This document shows positions 8,787-21,347 of a stretch of 64,000 nt of DNA, piece by piece. The DNA comes from an uncultured Alphaproteobacteria bacterium. Lineage in GTDB: Bacteria; Pseudomonadota; Alphaproteobacteria; UBA6615. Location: positions 1 to 64,000 of the forward strand of contig CALSML010000003.1 of NCBI GenBank assembly GCA_943787445.1. Reading direction: 5' to 3'. A program made the position numbers and the translations under genes. The notes beneath the pieces are model-generated. The model was not told the origin of the DNA. It saw only the letters and a program-made list of their open reading frames with translations, and searched no databases. How positions within the stretch are numbered: the first letter of the stretch is position 1; each line of letters starts with the position of its first letter.

Positions 8787-9167
8787 CTAGGAAAGCGCGA
8801 TCAGTGCGGCTGCAACCCGACGATCTTCGGACAGCAGGAGATTGAAGGTTCGGGCAGCAGCACCTGTATCCATGGGTTCGACCACCACGCCTGCGGCGCG
8901 CAATGGCCACCGCAACTCCTGCGTGATCAGCTGCATGCGCTCACCACAGCCCAGCAGCAGGATTTCAATGTTCTCGGCTGCCTCCAGGATGGGTGTAAAA
9001 TCTTCTGGCCCGACATCCTCGAACCGCGTCACTGACCATGGGATTGTGCGTTCGGGAAACACCAGAACCGAGTGCGCATAAACTTCACCGGAAATACGGA
9101 ACCGCTTGGTCCCATAGGCCTCTATGACCTGATAAGGCTCACGCGAGGCCTGATGGTCCGCCGCCAC
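8787..9167 (-). CDS. Mth938-like domain protein (DUF498)
   Basis: A 126-residue soluble protein of the Mth938/NDUFAF3 fold. Landmarks are the beta-rich start with KRFRISGEVYAHSVLVFPE, ILLLGCGERMQLIT near residue 70, and GVVVEPMDTGAAARTFNLL, which is the usual family signature. In alphaproteobacteria it typically follows secF, as here, where its start lies three bases after the secF stop. Mitochondrial relatives act in complex I assembly, and the nearby squalene-synthase-like protein resembles another assembly factor; a joint role is inference. Confidence 0.88.
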   Translation of the reverse strand: MAADHQASREPYQVIEAYGTKRFRISGEVYAHSVLVFPERTIPWSVTRFEDVGPEDFTPILEAAENIEILLLGCGERMQLITQELRWPLRAAGVVVEPMDTGAAARTFNLLLSEDRRVAAALIALS

Positions 9168-9169
9168 GT

Positions 9170-10144
9170 CTACTTCTCAGACGGCGCTTCCGCCATTGCG
9201 TCTCCGACATCCTCGCCCGATCCGTCGTCTTCCGACCCCGCCGACAGCGCTTCACGGCTGATTTTCAACCACAGCAGGATGGGCACGGCGATAAAGACCG
9301 AGGAATAAGTCCCGATCACAACACCCCAGATCATCGCATAGGCAAAATCCCGGATGATCGAGCCACCAAAGATGGCCAGTGCGATCAGCGCGATCAGCGT
9401 GGTGACACTGGTCATGAATGTGCGCGAGAGGGTGCGGTTGGCTGCGAGATTGAGCAGCGCGCCCATATCCATTTTCTTGTAACGGCGCAATTCCTCGCGC
9501 ACACGATCGTAGATCACCACAGTATCGTTGATCGAATAGCCCGCAATGGTGAGAATCGCCGCCACGGTCGCGAGATTGAACTCCAGCTGCGTGAAAGCGA
9601 AAAGACCAATGGTCGTGATGACGTCATGGGTCAGCGCAATCACCGCACCCACGCCGAACTGCCACTCGAACCGGAACCAGATATAGATCAGGATCGCGCC
9701 AATCGCGAGAGTCACCGCCCAGATGGCAGATTCGATAAGCTCGGCCCCGACCGTGGGGCCGACGAATTCCGTTCGTCTATATTCCGAGACGGTGTCACCA
9801 AGCGCCGTCTTGATGAACTCAATGGCTTTCACCTGTTCTTCTTCGGCGCCGTCCTGCTGCTGGACGCGAATGAGAACATCGTCGGGGGCACCGAATTCCT
9901 GAATCTGAACCTCGCCGAGCCTTAGGCCACCAATGGTGCGACGCAGTTCCTCGACATTTGCCGGGCCCTCGGTCTTGATCTCGATCAGGATGCCGCCACG
10001 GAAATCGATGCCGAAATTCAGTCCCTGAATAAGGAACATGGCGATAGAGGCCACGATCAGCAGGCCCGACAGAGGATAGGCCAGACGTCGCATGCCGACG
10101 AAGTTGACGTTGGTGGTAGCCGGAACGATTTTGAGCATGAACAT
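9170..10144 (-). CDS. secF: Protein-export membrane protein SecF
   Basis: SecF works with SecD in the inner membrane to drive protein export using the proton gradient. The 324-residue protein has the N-terminal helix followed by GLNFGIDFRGGILIEI, the signature beginning the periplasmic domain, then five C-terminal helices with TIAGYSINDTVVIYDRVREELR and the terminal LLWLKI segment. The length is normal and the frame is clean. It lies nine bases downstream of secD on the same strand, completing yajC-secD-secF. Confidence 0.97.
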   Translation of the reverse strand: MFMLKIVPATTNVNFVGMRRLAYPLSGLLIVASIAMFLIQGLNFGIDFRGGILIEIKTEGPANVEELRRTIGGLRLGEVQIQEFGAPDDVLIRVQQQDGAEEEQVKAIEFIKTALGDTVSEYRRTEFVGPTVGAELIESAIWAVTLAIGAILIYIWFRFEWQFGVGAVIALTHDVITTIGLFAFTQLEFNLATVAAILTIAGYSINDTVVIYDRVREELRRYKKMDMGALLNLAANRTLSRTFMTSVTTLIALIALAIFGGSIIRDFAYAMIWGVVIGTYSSVFIAVPILLWLKISREALSAGSEDDGSGEDVGDAMAEAPSEK

Positions 10145-10153
10145 GATGCGCGC

Positions 10154-11746
10154 CTAGATCGGGAGGGTTTTGGGCCGGCGACGGCGCAACCAGATCACGA
10201 TGAAGAGCCGGGTGAGCATCAGCGCCGTGAACATTGAGGTCAGGATGCCGATCGACAGGGTTACCGCGAAGCCCTTGATAGGCCCCGAGCCGAACTGGAA
10301 CAGCAGAATCGCCGCGATCAGAGTCGTGAAATTAGAATCGATGATCGTTGTGAGAGCCCGCCGGTAACCGGCATCAATCGCCGATATCGGGGTTCGCCCG
10401 TTTCGGACCTCCTCCTTGATGCGTTCAAGAATCAGCACATTGGCATCGACCGCCATGCCGATCGTCAGCACGATCCCGGCAATGCCCGGCAGGGTTAGGG
10501 TTGCCTGCAGCAGCGAGAGAAGCGCGACGATCAAAGAAATATTGAACAGCAACGCAACGGCTGCCATCAGGCCGAATAGGCCGTAGCTGGCAATCATGAA
10601 GATGATCACGGCCGCCAGACCAATCATGCTGGCATCCTTGCCGGCTTCGATGGAGTCCTTGCCGAGCCCCGGACCAACGGTGCGTTCCTCGAGGGGCGTC
10701 ATCGGGGCCGGCAATGCACCGGCGCGCAACAACAGCGAGAGTTCATTCACTTCCACGACCGTGAACCGCCCGGTGATGATGCCACTGCCGCCCAGAATCG
10801 CACTGCGGATCACAGGAGCGCTGATGACCTCGTCATCGAGCAGGATCGCCAGCCGCGTACCCACATTGTTCTGTGTGGCCTCACCGAAAATCCGTCCGCC
10901 TGCAGTGTCAAACCGGAAACTCACAATCGGCTGACCATCCTGAAAGCTGGGCTGTGCATCCACAAGACGTTCGCCGCCCACCACGACACGGCGGCGCACC
11001 ACATACGGCACACGACCTTCGCTTTCTGGGCCATATCGGAGCATCGAGCCCGGCGGCACGCGACCGCTCTGCACGGTTCGTAGATCGGCTTCCTCATCGA
11101 TCAGATGAAAATTCATTTTCGCGGTCTTGCCGAGAATGCGCTTCAATTCTTCCGGGTCTTCAAGCCCAGGGACCTGCACCAAAATCCGATCGTCGCCCTG
11201 CTGCTGAACCGTGGGTTCGGTCACGCCGAGTTCGTTGACGCGATTGATCACGATTTCGCGGGACTGTTCCATCACGCTCTGGCGGCGCTCGTTGCGGCCT
11301 TCCTCGGTCATACTGAGAACAAAATTGACGCCGCTCACGTCCAGCTCAAACCCGTTTTCGATGTTCTGGATACGCGCGCGGGCGGCATCCGCATCCGCAA
11401 TATTCCGCAGTGTGAACCGCACAGCCTCATTCTCGACCCGCAGGTTTGTGTACCCGATACGGGCGTCGCGTTGACGCAACTCACCGCGCACGGAGGATTC
11501 AACCGCCTCAAGCGTTTGCTGAAACGCGGCTTCGAGCCCCACGCTCAGCAACAGGGACGAACCACCCTGCAGATCCAGTCCCAGACTCATCCGCTTGGTC
11601 GGCAGCAGGCCTCCCGGTTCAACGGTTTCACCGTCCGCGTCCACGACCTTTTCGGGCGCATCGCGGAAATTCGGCGACGCGTACAGAATGCCGAGCAACG
11701 CAACGACAACCGTAAGGATCATCGCCCAACGTGGATAATTGACCAT
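10154..11746 (-). CDS. secD: Protein-export membrane protein SecD
   Basis: The larger partner of SecF, 530 residues. LGLDLQGGSSLLL near residue 58 marks the start of the large periplasmic part, RVNELGVTEPTVQQQGDDRILVQ lies in the P1 domain, and the C-terminal six-helix domain contains IGMAVDANVLILERIKEE and the conserved SNFTTLIAAILL. These features are all in place and the frame is uninterrupted. It is separated from yajC by 24 bases. Confidence 0.97.
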   Translation of the reverse strand: MVNYPRWAMILTVVVALLGILYASPNFRDAPEKVVDADGETVEPGGLLPTKRMSLGLDLQGGSSLLLSVGLEAAFQQTLEAVESSVRGELRQRDARIGYTNLRVENEAVRFTLRNIADADAARARIQNIENGFELDVSGVNFVLSMTEEGRNERRQSVMEQSREIVINRVNELGVTEPTVQQQGDDRILVQVPGLEDPEELKRILGKTAKMNFHLIDEEADLRTVQSGRVPPGSMLRYGPESEGRVPYVVRRRVVVGGERLVDAQPSFQDGQPIVSFRFDTAGGRIFGEATQNNVGTRLAILLDDEVISAPVIRSAILGGSGIITGRFTVVEVNELSLLLRAGALPAPMTPLEERTVGPGLGKDSIEAGKDASMIGLAAVIIFMIASYGLFGLMAAVALLFNISLIVALLSLLQATLTLPGIAGIVLTIGMAVDANVLILERIKEEVRNGRTPISAIDAGYRRALTTIIDSNFTTLIAAILLFQFGSGPIKGFAVTLSIGILTSMFTALMLTRLFIVIWLRRRRPKTLPI

Positions 11747-11770
11747 CTCGTTGCGCCTTTTAAGAGCTGA

Positions 11771-12190
11771 TTACTTGCGACCGCCGAAAAGACCACCGAG
11801 CAATCCGCCCGATTTTCCGTCATTTGCGCCCGGTCCAACCACGGTCGGCCCGCCCTTGCCTGCCGGCGCACTGCCCGCAGCCGGAGGTTCGGTCAGAACA
11901 TCTGTAATGGTACCACGCAGGATATCGACGCGCACGCCATCCGCGATCTCGACGGTAACTTCGTCTGTCTCTTCCTTGACCTTGGTGATCGTACCCAGAA
12001 TGCCACCACCGGTCAGAACGCGGTCACCGCGTTTGACCATGCTCAACATTGCACGGTGCTTCTTCATTTTCGTTTGCTGCGGACGAATCAGCAGGAAATA
12101 GAAGACCACAAAAATCAGGATAATCGGGAGGAAGCTTCCTAATCCGCTTCCACCACCGATGCCCTGTGCATAGGCTGGCGTAATGAACAT
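11771..12190 (-). CDS. yajC: Sec translocon accessory protein YajC
   Basis: A 139-residue single-span inner-membrane protein that associates with SecDF. The ATG at 12190 has TGGAGGGG just upstream and gives MFITPAYAQG, then the helix SFLPIILIFVVFYFLLIRPQQ with the hallmark RPQQ, and the soluble part GDRVLTGGGILGTITKV. An upstream alternative start at 12262 would add 24 residues without membrane character and is less likely. The glycine/proline-rich tail after the conserved domain is longer than in many YajC proteins. Confidence 0.93.
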   Translation of the reverse strand: MFITPAYAQGIGGGSGLGSFLPIILIFVVFYFLLIRPQQTKMKKHRAMLSMVKRGDRVLTGGGILGTITKVKEETDEVTVEIADGVRVDILRGTITDVLTEPPAAGSAPAGKGGPTVVGPGANDGKSGGLLGGLFGGRK

Positions 12191-12341
12191 GTCCCCTCCA
12201 GGGTGCTTTGTCTCGAAGTCGGCGGATGATAACGGCGCGCCACCGAATTGCAATGTAGGCATGATGTGAAAATGCGTTTGAATTGCGGCATATCGCCCGA
12301 TAGTGTCCGCCAGCTTTCAACTTATCACTGGATTTTGACAG

Positions 12342-13217
12342 ATGAACGAGCCGGATCTCGTCCCTCTCCTGACACGAATTGCCGAAGCACTTGAGCGCAT
12401 TGCCCCGGAAACGGCCGCCAAAAGCGACCTTTCCGCAGCCTCGGCCTTTGTCTGGCATGCGCAGGGCAATGTCGACGGGTATCTCGAACCCGTCCCCGCG
12501 GTGAACCGGGTTCCCCTGATCCTGCTGCAGGGCATCGATCGTCAGGCCGATATCCTGATCGAGAACACACGGCGTTTCGCGATGGGCCTGCCGGCCAACA
12601 ACGCTCTGCTCTGGGGCGCGCGCGGCACCGGCAAGTCGAGCCTGGTGAAAGCCGCCCATGCCGAAATCAACGCGGAAGTCCCCGACGGCCTGCTGCTGGT
12701 TGAAATTCATCGGGAAGACATCATCACCCTGCCCGCGCTGCTGAGTATTCTGCGCGAGAGCGGTCGTCAGGCCATCCTGTTCTGTGATGATCTGAGCTTT
12801 GACACCTCGGACACCAGTTACAAGTCACTCAAGGCCGTGCTCGAAGGCGGTATCGAGGGGCGTCCCGAAAACGTGTTGTTCTATGCCACATCGAACCGGC
12901 GCCATCTTTTGCCCCGGGACATGATTGAGAACGAACGTTCCACAGCGATCAATCCGTCGGAAGCCGTTGAGGAAAAGGTCTCTCTGTCCGACCGTTTCGG
13001 GCTGTGGCTGGGTTTTCACAACACCGATCAGGACACGTTCTTCGCAATGGTCGAGGCCTATTGCAGCCATTTCGGGCTGGATATCGAAACCAGCAAGCTG
13101 CGCGCCGAGGCCAAGGAATGGTCCGTCACGCGCGGTTCCCGCTCGGGACGTGTCGCCTGGCAATTCGTGCAGGAAGTCGCAGGCCGTATGGGAAAGACCA
13201 TCGATCTCCGGGACTGA
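12342..13217 (+). CDS. DUF815 family AAA-type ATPase
   Basis: A 291-residue P-loop ATPase. GARGTGKSS at residues 92-100 is the Walker A motif, ILFCDDLSF the Walker B, and RPENVLFYATSNRRHL the sensor region; this arrangement is characteristic of DUF815. The family's cellular role is not defined. It is the only plus-strand gene within a long minus-strand block, lying between yajC and the nlpD-type gene, and this interruption is common in alphaproteobacteria. It ends two bases before the convergent nlpD-type stop. Confidence 0.9.
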   Translation: MNEPDLVPLLTRIAEALERIAPETAAKSDLSAASAFVWHAQGNVDGYLEPVPAVNRVPLILLQGIDRQADILIENTRRFAMGLPANNALLWGARGTGKSSLVKAAHAEINAEVPDGLLLVEIHREDIITLPALLSILRESGRQAILFCDDLSFDTSDTSYKSLKAVLEGGIEGRPENVLFYATSNRRHLLPRDMIENERSTAINPSEAVEEKVSLSDRFGLWLGFHNTDQDTFFAMVEAYCSHFGLDIETSKLRAEAKEWSVTRGSRSGRVAWQFVQEVAGRMGKTIDLRD

Positions 13218-13219
13218 AC

Positions 13220-14211
13220 CTAGCCGGGCAAATACTTGCTGGGGTTCACCGCCCGCGTGCCCTGGCGGACTTCAAAATGCAGCTGCGGGGTTTCGACGCC
13301 GCCCGTGGTCCCGACCTCGCCGATCACCTCACCTCGTGTGACCGTATCTCCCCGCGACACGAGCAGAGTGTCGGTATGGGCATAGGCCGTGATCAGACCG
13401 CCTTCATGCTTGATCAACAGCAAGTTTCCGAAACCGCGGATTTCCTTGCCCGAATAGGCCACCACGCCGTTGTCGGCGGCGCGCACAGCCGCGCCCCGCG
13501 GGGCAGCAATGTTGATCCCGTCATTGTGGAGGCCACTTTTCTTTGCGCCGAATGATGACAGGACGCGACCTTCCACTGGCCAGATGAACCCGCTGGCTGC
13601 GCGCGGTGGCGGCTTAGCGACCGTGACCACCGGTCGCGGCGGTTCCGGTTTCGGGGCTGGTCGCGCGGCCGAAGGTGAAGATGAGGCCGATTCCGCGTTT
13701 GCACGCGACGTGGCCGGCGGAAGCGATGCAGTGCGGACCGGGGCATTCGCCGAAGCGGCAACCGGTGATGCATTGGCGGGCAGGCTCAGGCGCTGGCCAA
13801 CATGAATGGTATAGGGCGGGCGCATGTTGTTGGCCCGCACGAGCGTGGCCATATCGATACCGAATTTGCGTGAAATCGCATAGACGGAATCTCCACGCTG
13901 CACCACATAACCCTGACTTTGCGGCAGACGCAGATGTTCACCGGGAATCAACCGATAGGGCGGACGCAGCGAATTCCAGTCAATCAGCGCGCGGGTGGAT
14001 ATTCCATAGCGCTGGGCAATGCCATAGACCGTTTCGCCGCGCTGAATTTCATGACCGCCCGACTGAGGTTTCGTTCCGGAACCGGAGTCATAACTCCGGT
14101 CGATAACCGGCGCGCGGACACCCGGTCCGGCACAGGCCGCAAGCAGCACGGCGACCAGCGTGAGCCAGAAAGGCCCCGCAGGATCGCGATATATCCCGCG
14201 CCCGACATCAT
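13220..14211 (-). CDS. nlpD: LysM/LytM lipoprotein, NlpD-type amidase activator
   Basis: An envelope lipoprotein (LTLVAVLLAACAG lipobox) with two LysM domains (HEIQRGETVYGIAQRYGIS and YVVQRGDSVYAISRKFGID) and a C-terminal M23/LytM domain. In the LytM domain the zinc-ligand positions read NDGIN and QLHF where active enzymes have HxxxD and HLH, so it is predicted to be catalytically inactive, like NlpD or EnvC, which activate cell-wall amidases during division. It lies directly downstream of pcm and surE, the same trio as in gammaproteobacteria. The ATG at 14211 needs one base removed near the GGGG run at 14175 to join the signal peptide; otherwise the frame opens without a start. Confidence 0.88.
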
Positions 14212-14214
14212 CGC

Positions 14215-14861
14215 TCAGGTGCCGGTCTCACTCGCAACACCCGGCAGCAGCGGCACAAATCTGACATCCATGATCACCTCGCTGTCGTATCCCTCTTCCG
14301 TGCGGCGATACCGCATGAGCTGCTGCAGGCGGCTCTCCCCGCCAACCGGCATCACCATGACGCCGCCGATCTTCAACTGGTCCAGAAGAGACTGCGGCGG
14401 CTCCGCTCCAGCTGCAGTCACGCTGATCCGGTCAAACGGGGACTGCTCGGGCCATCCCTTCATGCCGTCACCGGCCATGGCTGTGACATTGCTTAGCTCC
14501 AGTATGTCGAACCGTCCCTGCGCTTCGGCGAGAAGAGGCTTGTGACGTTCGATCGTGTACACCCGGCGACACAAATGGGACAAAATTGCGGCGTGGTATC
14601 CCGAACCCGTGCCGACCTCGAACAGTTTCACCCGGTCATCCAACTCCAGCGCCTGAATCATGGTTGCCACAACCAGCGGCTGGCTCAGGGTCTGGCCGTA
14701 GCCGATCGGCAGGGCGGTGTCCTCATAGGCCCGGTCGACAAATGTCTCCGGAACGAACAATTCCCGGGGCACGCTTTCGATCGCGGACAGAACGCTGGTG
14801 TTGGTGATTCCGGCACTGCGCAATGCAAGCACCAGCCGGGCGCGATGCGCCGGGGTGCTCA

Positions 14862-14862
<1 letters not shown>
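14215..14862 (-). CDS. pcm: Protein-L-isoaspartate O-methyltransferase
   Basis: Pcm methylates damaged L-isoaspartyl residues in proteins so they can be repaired. The 215-residue protein carries the family start (VPRELFVPETFVDRAYEDTALPIGYGQTLSQP), the SAM-binding motif LFEVGTGSGYHAAIL and DRISVTAAGAEPP. Its ATG overlaps the surE stop by one base (TAATG), so it is translationally coupled to surE. A second, more distant PCMT-family gene lies at 41.0-41.7 kb. Confidence 0.95.
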
Positions 14863-16939
<2,077 letters not shown>

Positions 16940-17021
16940 GGTTTTCAAGCCGAAGTGGGGTTCGCGCTCTTATAGGCACGTGCTCGAATCGCGTCCAGTT
17001 CAGCCGTCCTCCCCTGCCGCC

Positions 17022-17840
17022 TCAGCCGCGGCGCGATCCTTGGAGCGCCAGATCAGGAGCCGTGCAATAGATCGACAATTCGTAGAGCAGGATGATCGGG
17101 ATCGCGAGCGCCAGCTGGCTAAGTGGATCGGGTGGGGTCAGAATGGCCGCGGCAATGAACGCCGAAACGATGGCGTAGCGCCGTTTCTTGCGCAGTCCCG
17201 TCGGGGTCACCATACCAACCCGCGCCAGCAACGAGATGACTACCGGCAGCTCGAAACTGAGTCCGAAGGCGAAGATCAGCCGCATCACCAGTGACAGGTA
17301 TTCGTTGACCTTGGGTTCCAGCTCGATCGAAAGCTCACCGGGCCCTGCCGCGAGTTGTTCAAAGCCAGTGAAAAACTCCCAGGCCACGGGCATCACGAAG
17401 TAGTAGACGAACGCGCCGCCCGCGAAAAACAGGAACGGGGTCGCAATCAGAAAGGGTAGAAAGGCTCCCTTCTCATTCTTGTAAAGCCCGGGCGCGACAA
17501 ACATCCATATCTGGATCGCAAAGATCGGGAATGCGAGGAAGGCCGCAGCAAAGAAGGCCACTTTGATGTTCGTGAAAAACTTCTCGTGCATCGCGGTGAA
17601 GATCAGGCGGCGGTTTTCATCGCCCTGCCAGACATCGGCCAATGGCGCGACGAGGAAGTTGAAGAAGATGTTCGAGAAGTAGAAGCAAATGAGAAACACC
17701 ACCACAAATGCGATGGCCGCGTACATTAGACGTCGGCGAAGCTCGGTCAGATGGTCGATGATCGACATTCTCTTGTGGTCCCCGTCGGTTTCATCCGGAC
17801 CGGGCTCGTTGATCGGGTCTGTCTCGGTTTCAGATGTCAC
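17022..17840 (-). CDS. tatC: Twin-arginine translocase subunit TatC
   Basis: TatC is the six-helix core of the twin-arginine translocase and binds the RR signal peptide with TatB. The 272-residue protein has HLTELRRRLMYAAIAF near the N-terminus, the conserved FFTNIKVAFFAAAFLAFP and GLYKNEKGAFLPF, and the family signature FGLSFELPVVISLL. The C-terminal LTPPDPLSQLALAIPIILLYE is also standard. It starts within the tatB stop (four-base overlap). Clean frame. Confidence 0.97.
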   Translation of the reverse strand: MTSETETDPINEPGPDETDGDHKRMSIIDHLTELRRRLMYAAIAFVVVFLICFYFSNIFFNFLVAPLADVWQGDENRRLIFTAMHEKFFTNIKVAFFAAAFLAFPIFAIQIWMFVAPGLYKNEKGAFLPFLIATPFLFFAGGAFVYYFVMPVAWEFFTGFEQLAAGPGELSIELEPKVNEYLSLVMRLIFAFGLSFELPVVISLLARVGMVTPTGLRKKRRYAIVSAFIAAAILTPPDPLSQLALAIPIILLYELSIYCTAPDLALQGSRRG

Positions 17841-18272
17841 GACGCTGCACCATCACCGGATTTAGGCTTTACGGATGACGGCTCGGGCTCGTCGGGGCCA
17901 GCTTCCGAAGACGTCTCCGGGGTGGATTCATCCTCGACGGGTGCTTCGGGCCGATTGGCATGATCGAGGATGCTGTTGACCTCCAGAGGGTCATCTTCAA
18001 GTCCGAGCGCACCGCTTTCAGAATCCGCAATATTCTTCAGGGGCCGCGCCGGGGTCGTAATAGTCCAGACCTTCGAAGTCACGCTTCACATCATCCAGCC
18101 CGGACTCACGGGCTATGTCATCAAGGCCAGACTGAAAATCGCGCGCGGCCGAACGCAGTTTGCGGACCACAGACATCACGGTACGGATGGCGTTCGGTAG
18201 CTCCTTGGGGCCGATGACGATAAGCGCCACGACCATGATGAGCATCAGCTCTGGCCAACCGAGGTCAAACAT
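17837..18272 (-). CDS. tatB: Twin-arginine translocase subunit TatB (frameshifted)
   Basis: TatB has one N-terminal membrane helix (MFDLGWPELMLIMVVALIVIG, with the typical PKELP hinge) and an amphipathic helix, VRKLRSAARDFQSGLDDIARES. The first frame runs out after GLDYYDPGAAP near 18045; the other frame continues PLKNIADSESGALGLEDDP and an acidic, proline-rich tail to 17837. The change lies in a G/C-rich stretch of short homopolymers, so it is probably an error. Joined length is about 145 residues, normal for the family. Confidence 0.92.
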
Positions 18273-18328
18273 TGTTGCGAAGTCCGTTCACAGCCCGGTC
18301 AAACCCTGTCTGTCTTGCCGTGGTTGGA

Positions 18329-18547
18329 TCAGCTCTTGGCTGTCTCGTCTTCTTCGCGCGCAGATGTCGTGCTTGCCTCTTCGATCTTCTCCGAAGACGC
18401 TGCATTTTCATCCTTCATATTTGTCTTGAAGGACTTGATGCCTTTTGCCACATCGCCCATCAGACTGGGGATTTTGCCGCGGCCTCCGAAGAGAACTAGA
18501 ACGACTACGAGAACGATGAGCCAGTGCCAGATTGAAAACGTGCCCAT
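18329..18547 (-). CDS. tatA: Twin-arginine translocase subunit TatA
   Basis: A 72-residue pore-forming Tat subunit: the short membrane helix in [21 protein letters not shown], the FGGRGKIP hinge and the amphipathic helix [18 protein letters not shown] are all characteristic. The charged tail is enriched in Glu and Ser. It is the first gene of the tatABC operon, 56 bases before tatB. Confidence 0.96.
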   Translation of the reverse strand: MGTFSIWHWLIVLVVVLVLFGGRGKIPSLMGDVAKGIKSFKTNMKDENAASSEKIEEASTTSAREEDETAKS

Positions 18548-18675
18548 ACGAAGGTGCTCCGTTAAGTATCGATGTTGCCCGACGATCCGGGTGATTGGCG
18601 CGAACTATCGCAGAAAGGAAAGAAGCCCGCAACGGCTCCCAAAATCGCATAGGCGAGCTTTGATCGTGTTCTCAG

Positions 18676-19722
<1,047 letters not shown>

Positions 19723-19807
19723 GGTTACCATTGGCGTGCAGAAACACACGCCCAAGCGCTGTGGAACCTATTGAAAACGATTATCAACTACAACCGGAAC
19801 GACGGCG

Positions 19808-20506
19808 TCAGGTGCCGGTCTCGTCTTCCAGAACTTCGGGTTCGTCGGCTTCGAGTGGTTCGGCCATTTCGGGGCCGTTCTCATCCTCACCCGTGATCGA
19901 TTCCAGCGGCAATTCATCCCGGTCAGCCGAAGCTGCGTAGATACTGACCGCCGGTCGCTGATCGATGAGACCGGCTGCCTTGAGTTCCTGGATACCCGGC
20001 AGATCTTTCAGGCTCTCGATTCCGAAATGAGACAGAAAACCCTCTGTCGTAACCCAGGTAAGCGGACGCCCCGGAGAATTACGGCGGCGCCCCGGGCGGA
20101 TCCAGTCCACTTCCAAAAGCACGTCCATCGTCCCCTTGCTCAGGCTGACGCCACGAATTTCTTCGATTTCAGCGCGGGTGACGGGCTGATGATAGGCCAC
20201 GACGGCCAGTGTCTCATGGGCTGCTTTGGAAAGACGTCTCTGCGCAGTGCGTTCGATCTTGAGACGGTCGGCAAGATCCGGTGCCGTTCGCAGCGTCCAC
20301 TTACCGCCGATATTGACCACATTGACCCCGCGCCCCGTGTAGAGTTTGCGCAAATCCTCGATCACAGCAGATACATCTGCGCCTTCGGGAAGCTGAGCGG
20401 CAATCGAAGCGAGATCGAGCGGCTCTGCCGCTGCGAACAGGACAGCTTCAGCCAGCCGTAACAGGTCTGTCCGTTCGTCGAGTTCCAGTTCCGGATTAAT
20501 CTTCAA
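19808..20506 (-). CDS. scpB: Segregation and condensation protein B
   Basis: ScpB is the winged-helix dimer that, with ScpA, forms the regulatory part of the bacterial SMC condensin. The 232-residue protein shows ELDERTDLLRLAEAVLFAAAEPL, AHETLAVVAYHQPVTRAEIEEIRG and the RRNSPGRPLTWVTTEGFLSHFG block, all family hallmarks. The acidic C-terminal tail after residue 195 is typical of alphaproteobacterial ScpB. Its start lies inside the end of scpA (11-base overlap). Confidence 0.95.
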   Translation of the reverse strand: MKINPELELDERTDLLRLAEAVLFAAAEPLDLASIAAQLPEGADVSAVIEDLRKLYTGRGVNVVNIGGKWTLRTAPDLADRLKIERTAQRRLSKAAHETLAVVAYHQPVTRAEIEEIRGVSLSKGTMDVLLEVDWIRPGRRRNSPGRPLTWVTTEGFLSHFGIESLKDLPGIQELKAAGLIDQRPAVSIYAASADRDELPLESITGEDENGPEMAEPLEADEPEVLEDETGT

Positions 20507-21347
20507 GGCTCACGCCCCCTGTCTGATCGGGTGATTGCGGTGTTTCTTCTTTGAGACCACGAAAATAGATCGGGCCGAATTTCTGATCCTGTCGGATTTC
20601 GGCATGGCCATCGCGTACCAGTTCCAGACTGGCCACAAAGGTTGCCGCAATCGCGGCACGTGTCGGCAGCCCTTCCAGCAGGTCTTCGGGCAGGAAGCTT
20701 GCCAGCGTCGCCCAGTCCGGTGATCCGCCAAGCACCCGGCGCAAACGGTCGAGCGCGTCGTCCACCGAGAAGAGTTCAAACTGTTCAATAGTCAACGTTT
20801 CCGCTTTACCGCGGCGCTGGATCGAGCCATAGGCCTCGAGCATCTCGAACAGCGACGCTTCATAGACCGAGTTGGTGATGACGCGGATACCTTCCGGCGC
20901 ACCGCGCGGGAACACCTCCCGACCAAGCAAGGGCCGGCCAAACAGCGTTTCTGCGGCCTTCCGCATACCTTCGAGACGCTGCAACTGGAACTGCAGCGCA
21001 TTGGCCATTTCCGCGGCTGTCGGCTCTTCGCCCTCGGTTTTCTCAACCGGCAGCAGCAGACGGGATTTCAAGTAAGCGAGCCAGGCGGCCATCACCAGAT
21101 AATCGGCGGCAATTTCCAGCCGAAGCTTCTTGGCCTGATGAATGAATTCGAGATACTGATCTGCGAGTGCGAGGACCGAGATTTTGGTCAGATCGACCTT
21201 CTGGTCGCGGGCAAGGGCCAGCAGAAGATCAATCGGCCCCTCAAACCCCTCCAGATTGACGACGAGTTCACTCAAAGGCGCGTCGGACTCGTCACCCATC
21301 TGGTGGTCCGGGATCGCCGGTTCAAAATTCTCCGTCGTCTCGCTCAT
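20496..21347 (-). CDS. scpA: Segregation and condensation protein A
   Basis: ScpA is the kleisin subunit bridging the SMC heads. In 283 residues, VNLEGFEGPIDLLLALARDQKVDLTKIS is the N-terminal signature, AADYLVMAAWLAYLKSRLLLP follows, and the C-terminal winged helix ends with SLELVRDGHAEIRQDQKFGPIYF. The start overlaps the M50 protease stop by four bases, so the protease, scpA and scpB should be one transcript. Confidence 0.95.
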   Translation of the reverse strand: MSETTENFEPAIPDHQMGDESDAPLSELVVNLEGFEGPIDLLLALARDQKVDLTKISVLALADQYLEFIHQAKKLRLEIAADYLVMAAWLAYLKSRLLLPVEKTEGEEPTAAEMANALQFQLQRLEGMRKAAETLFGRPLLGREVFPRGAPEGIRVITNSVYEASLFEMLEAYGSIQRRGKAETLTIEQFELFSVDDALDRLRRVLGGSPDWATLASFLPEDLLEGLPTRAAIAATFVASLELVRDGHAEIRQDQKFGPIYFRGLKEETPQSPDQTGGVSLED

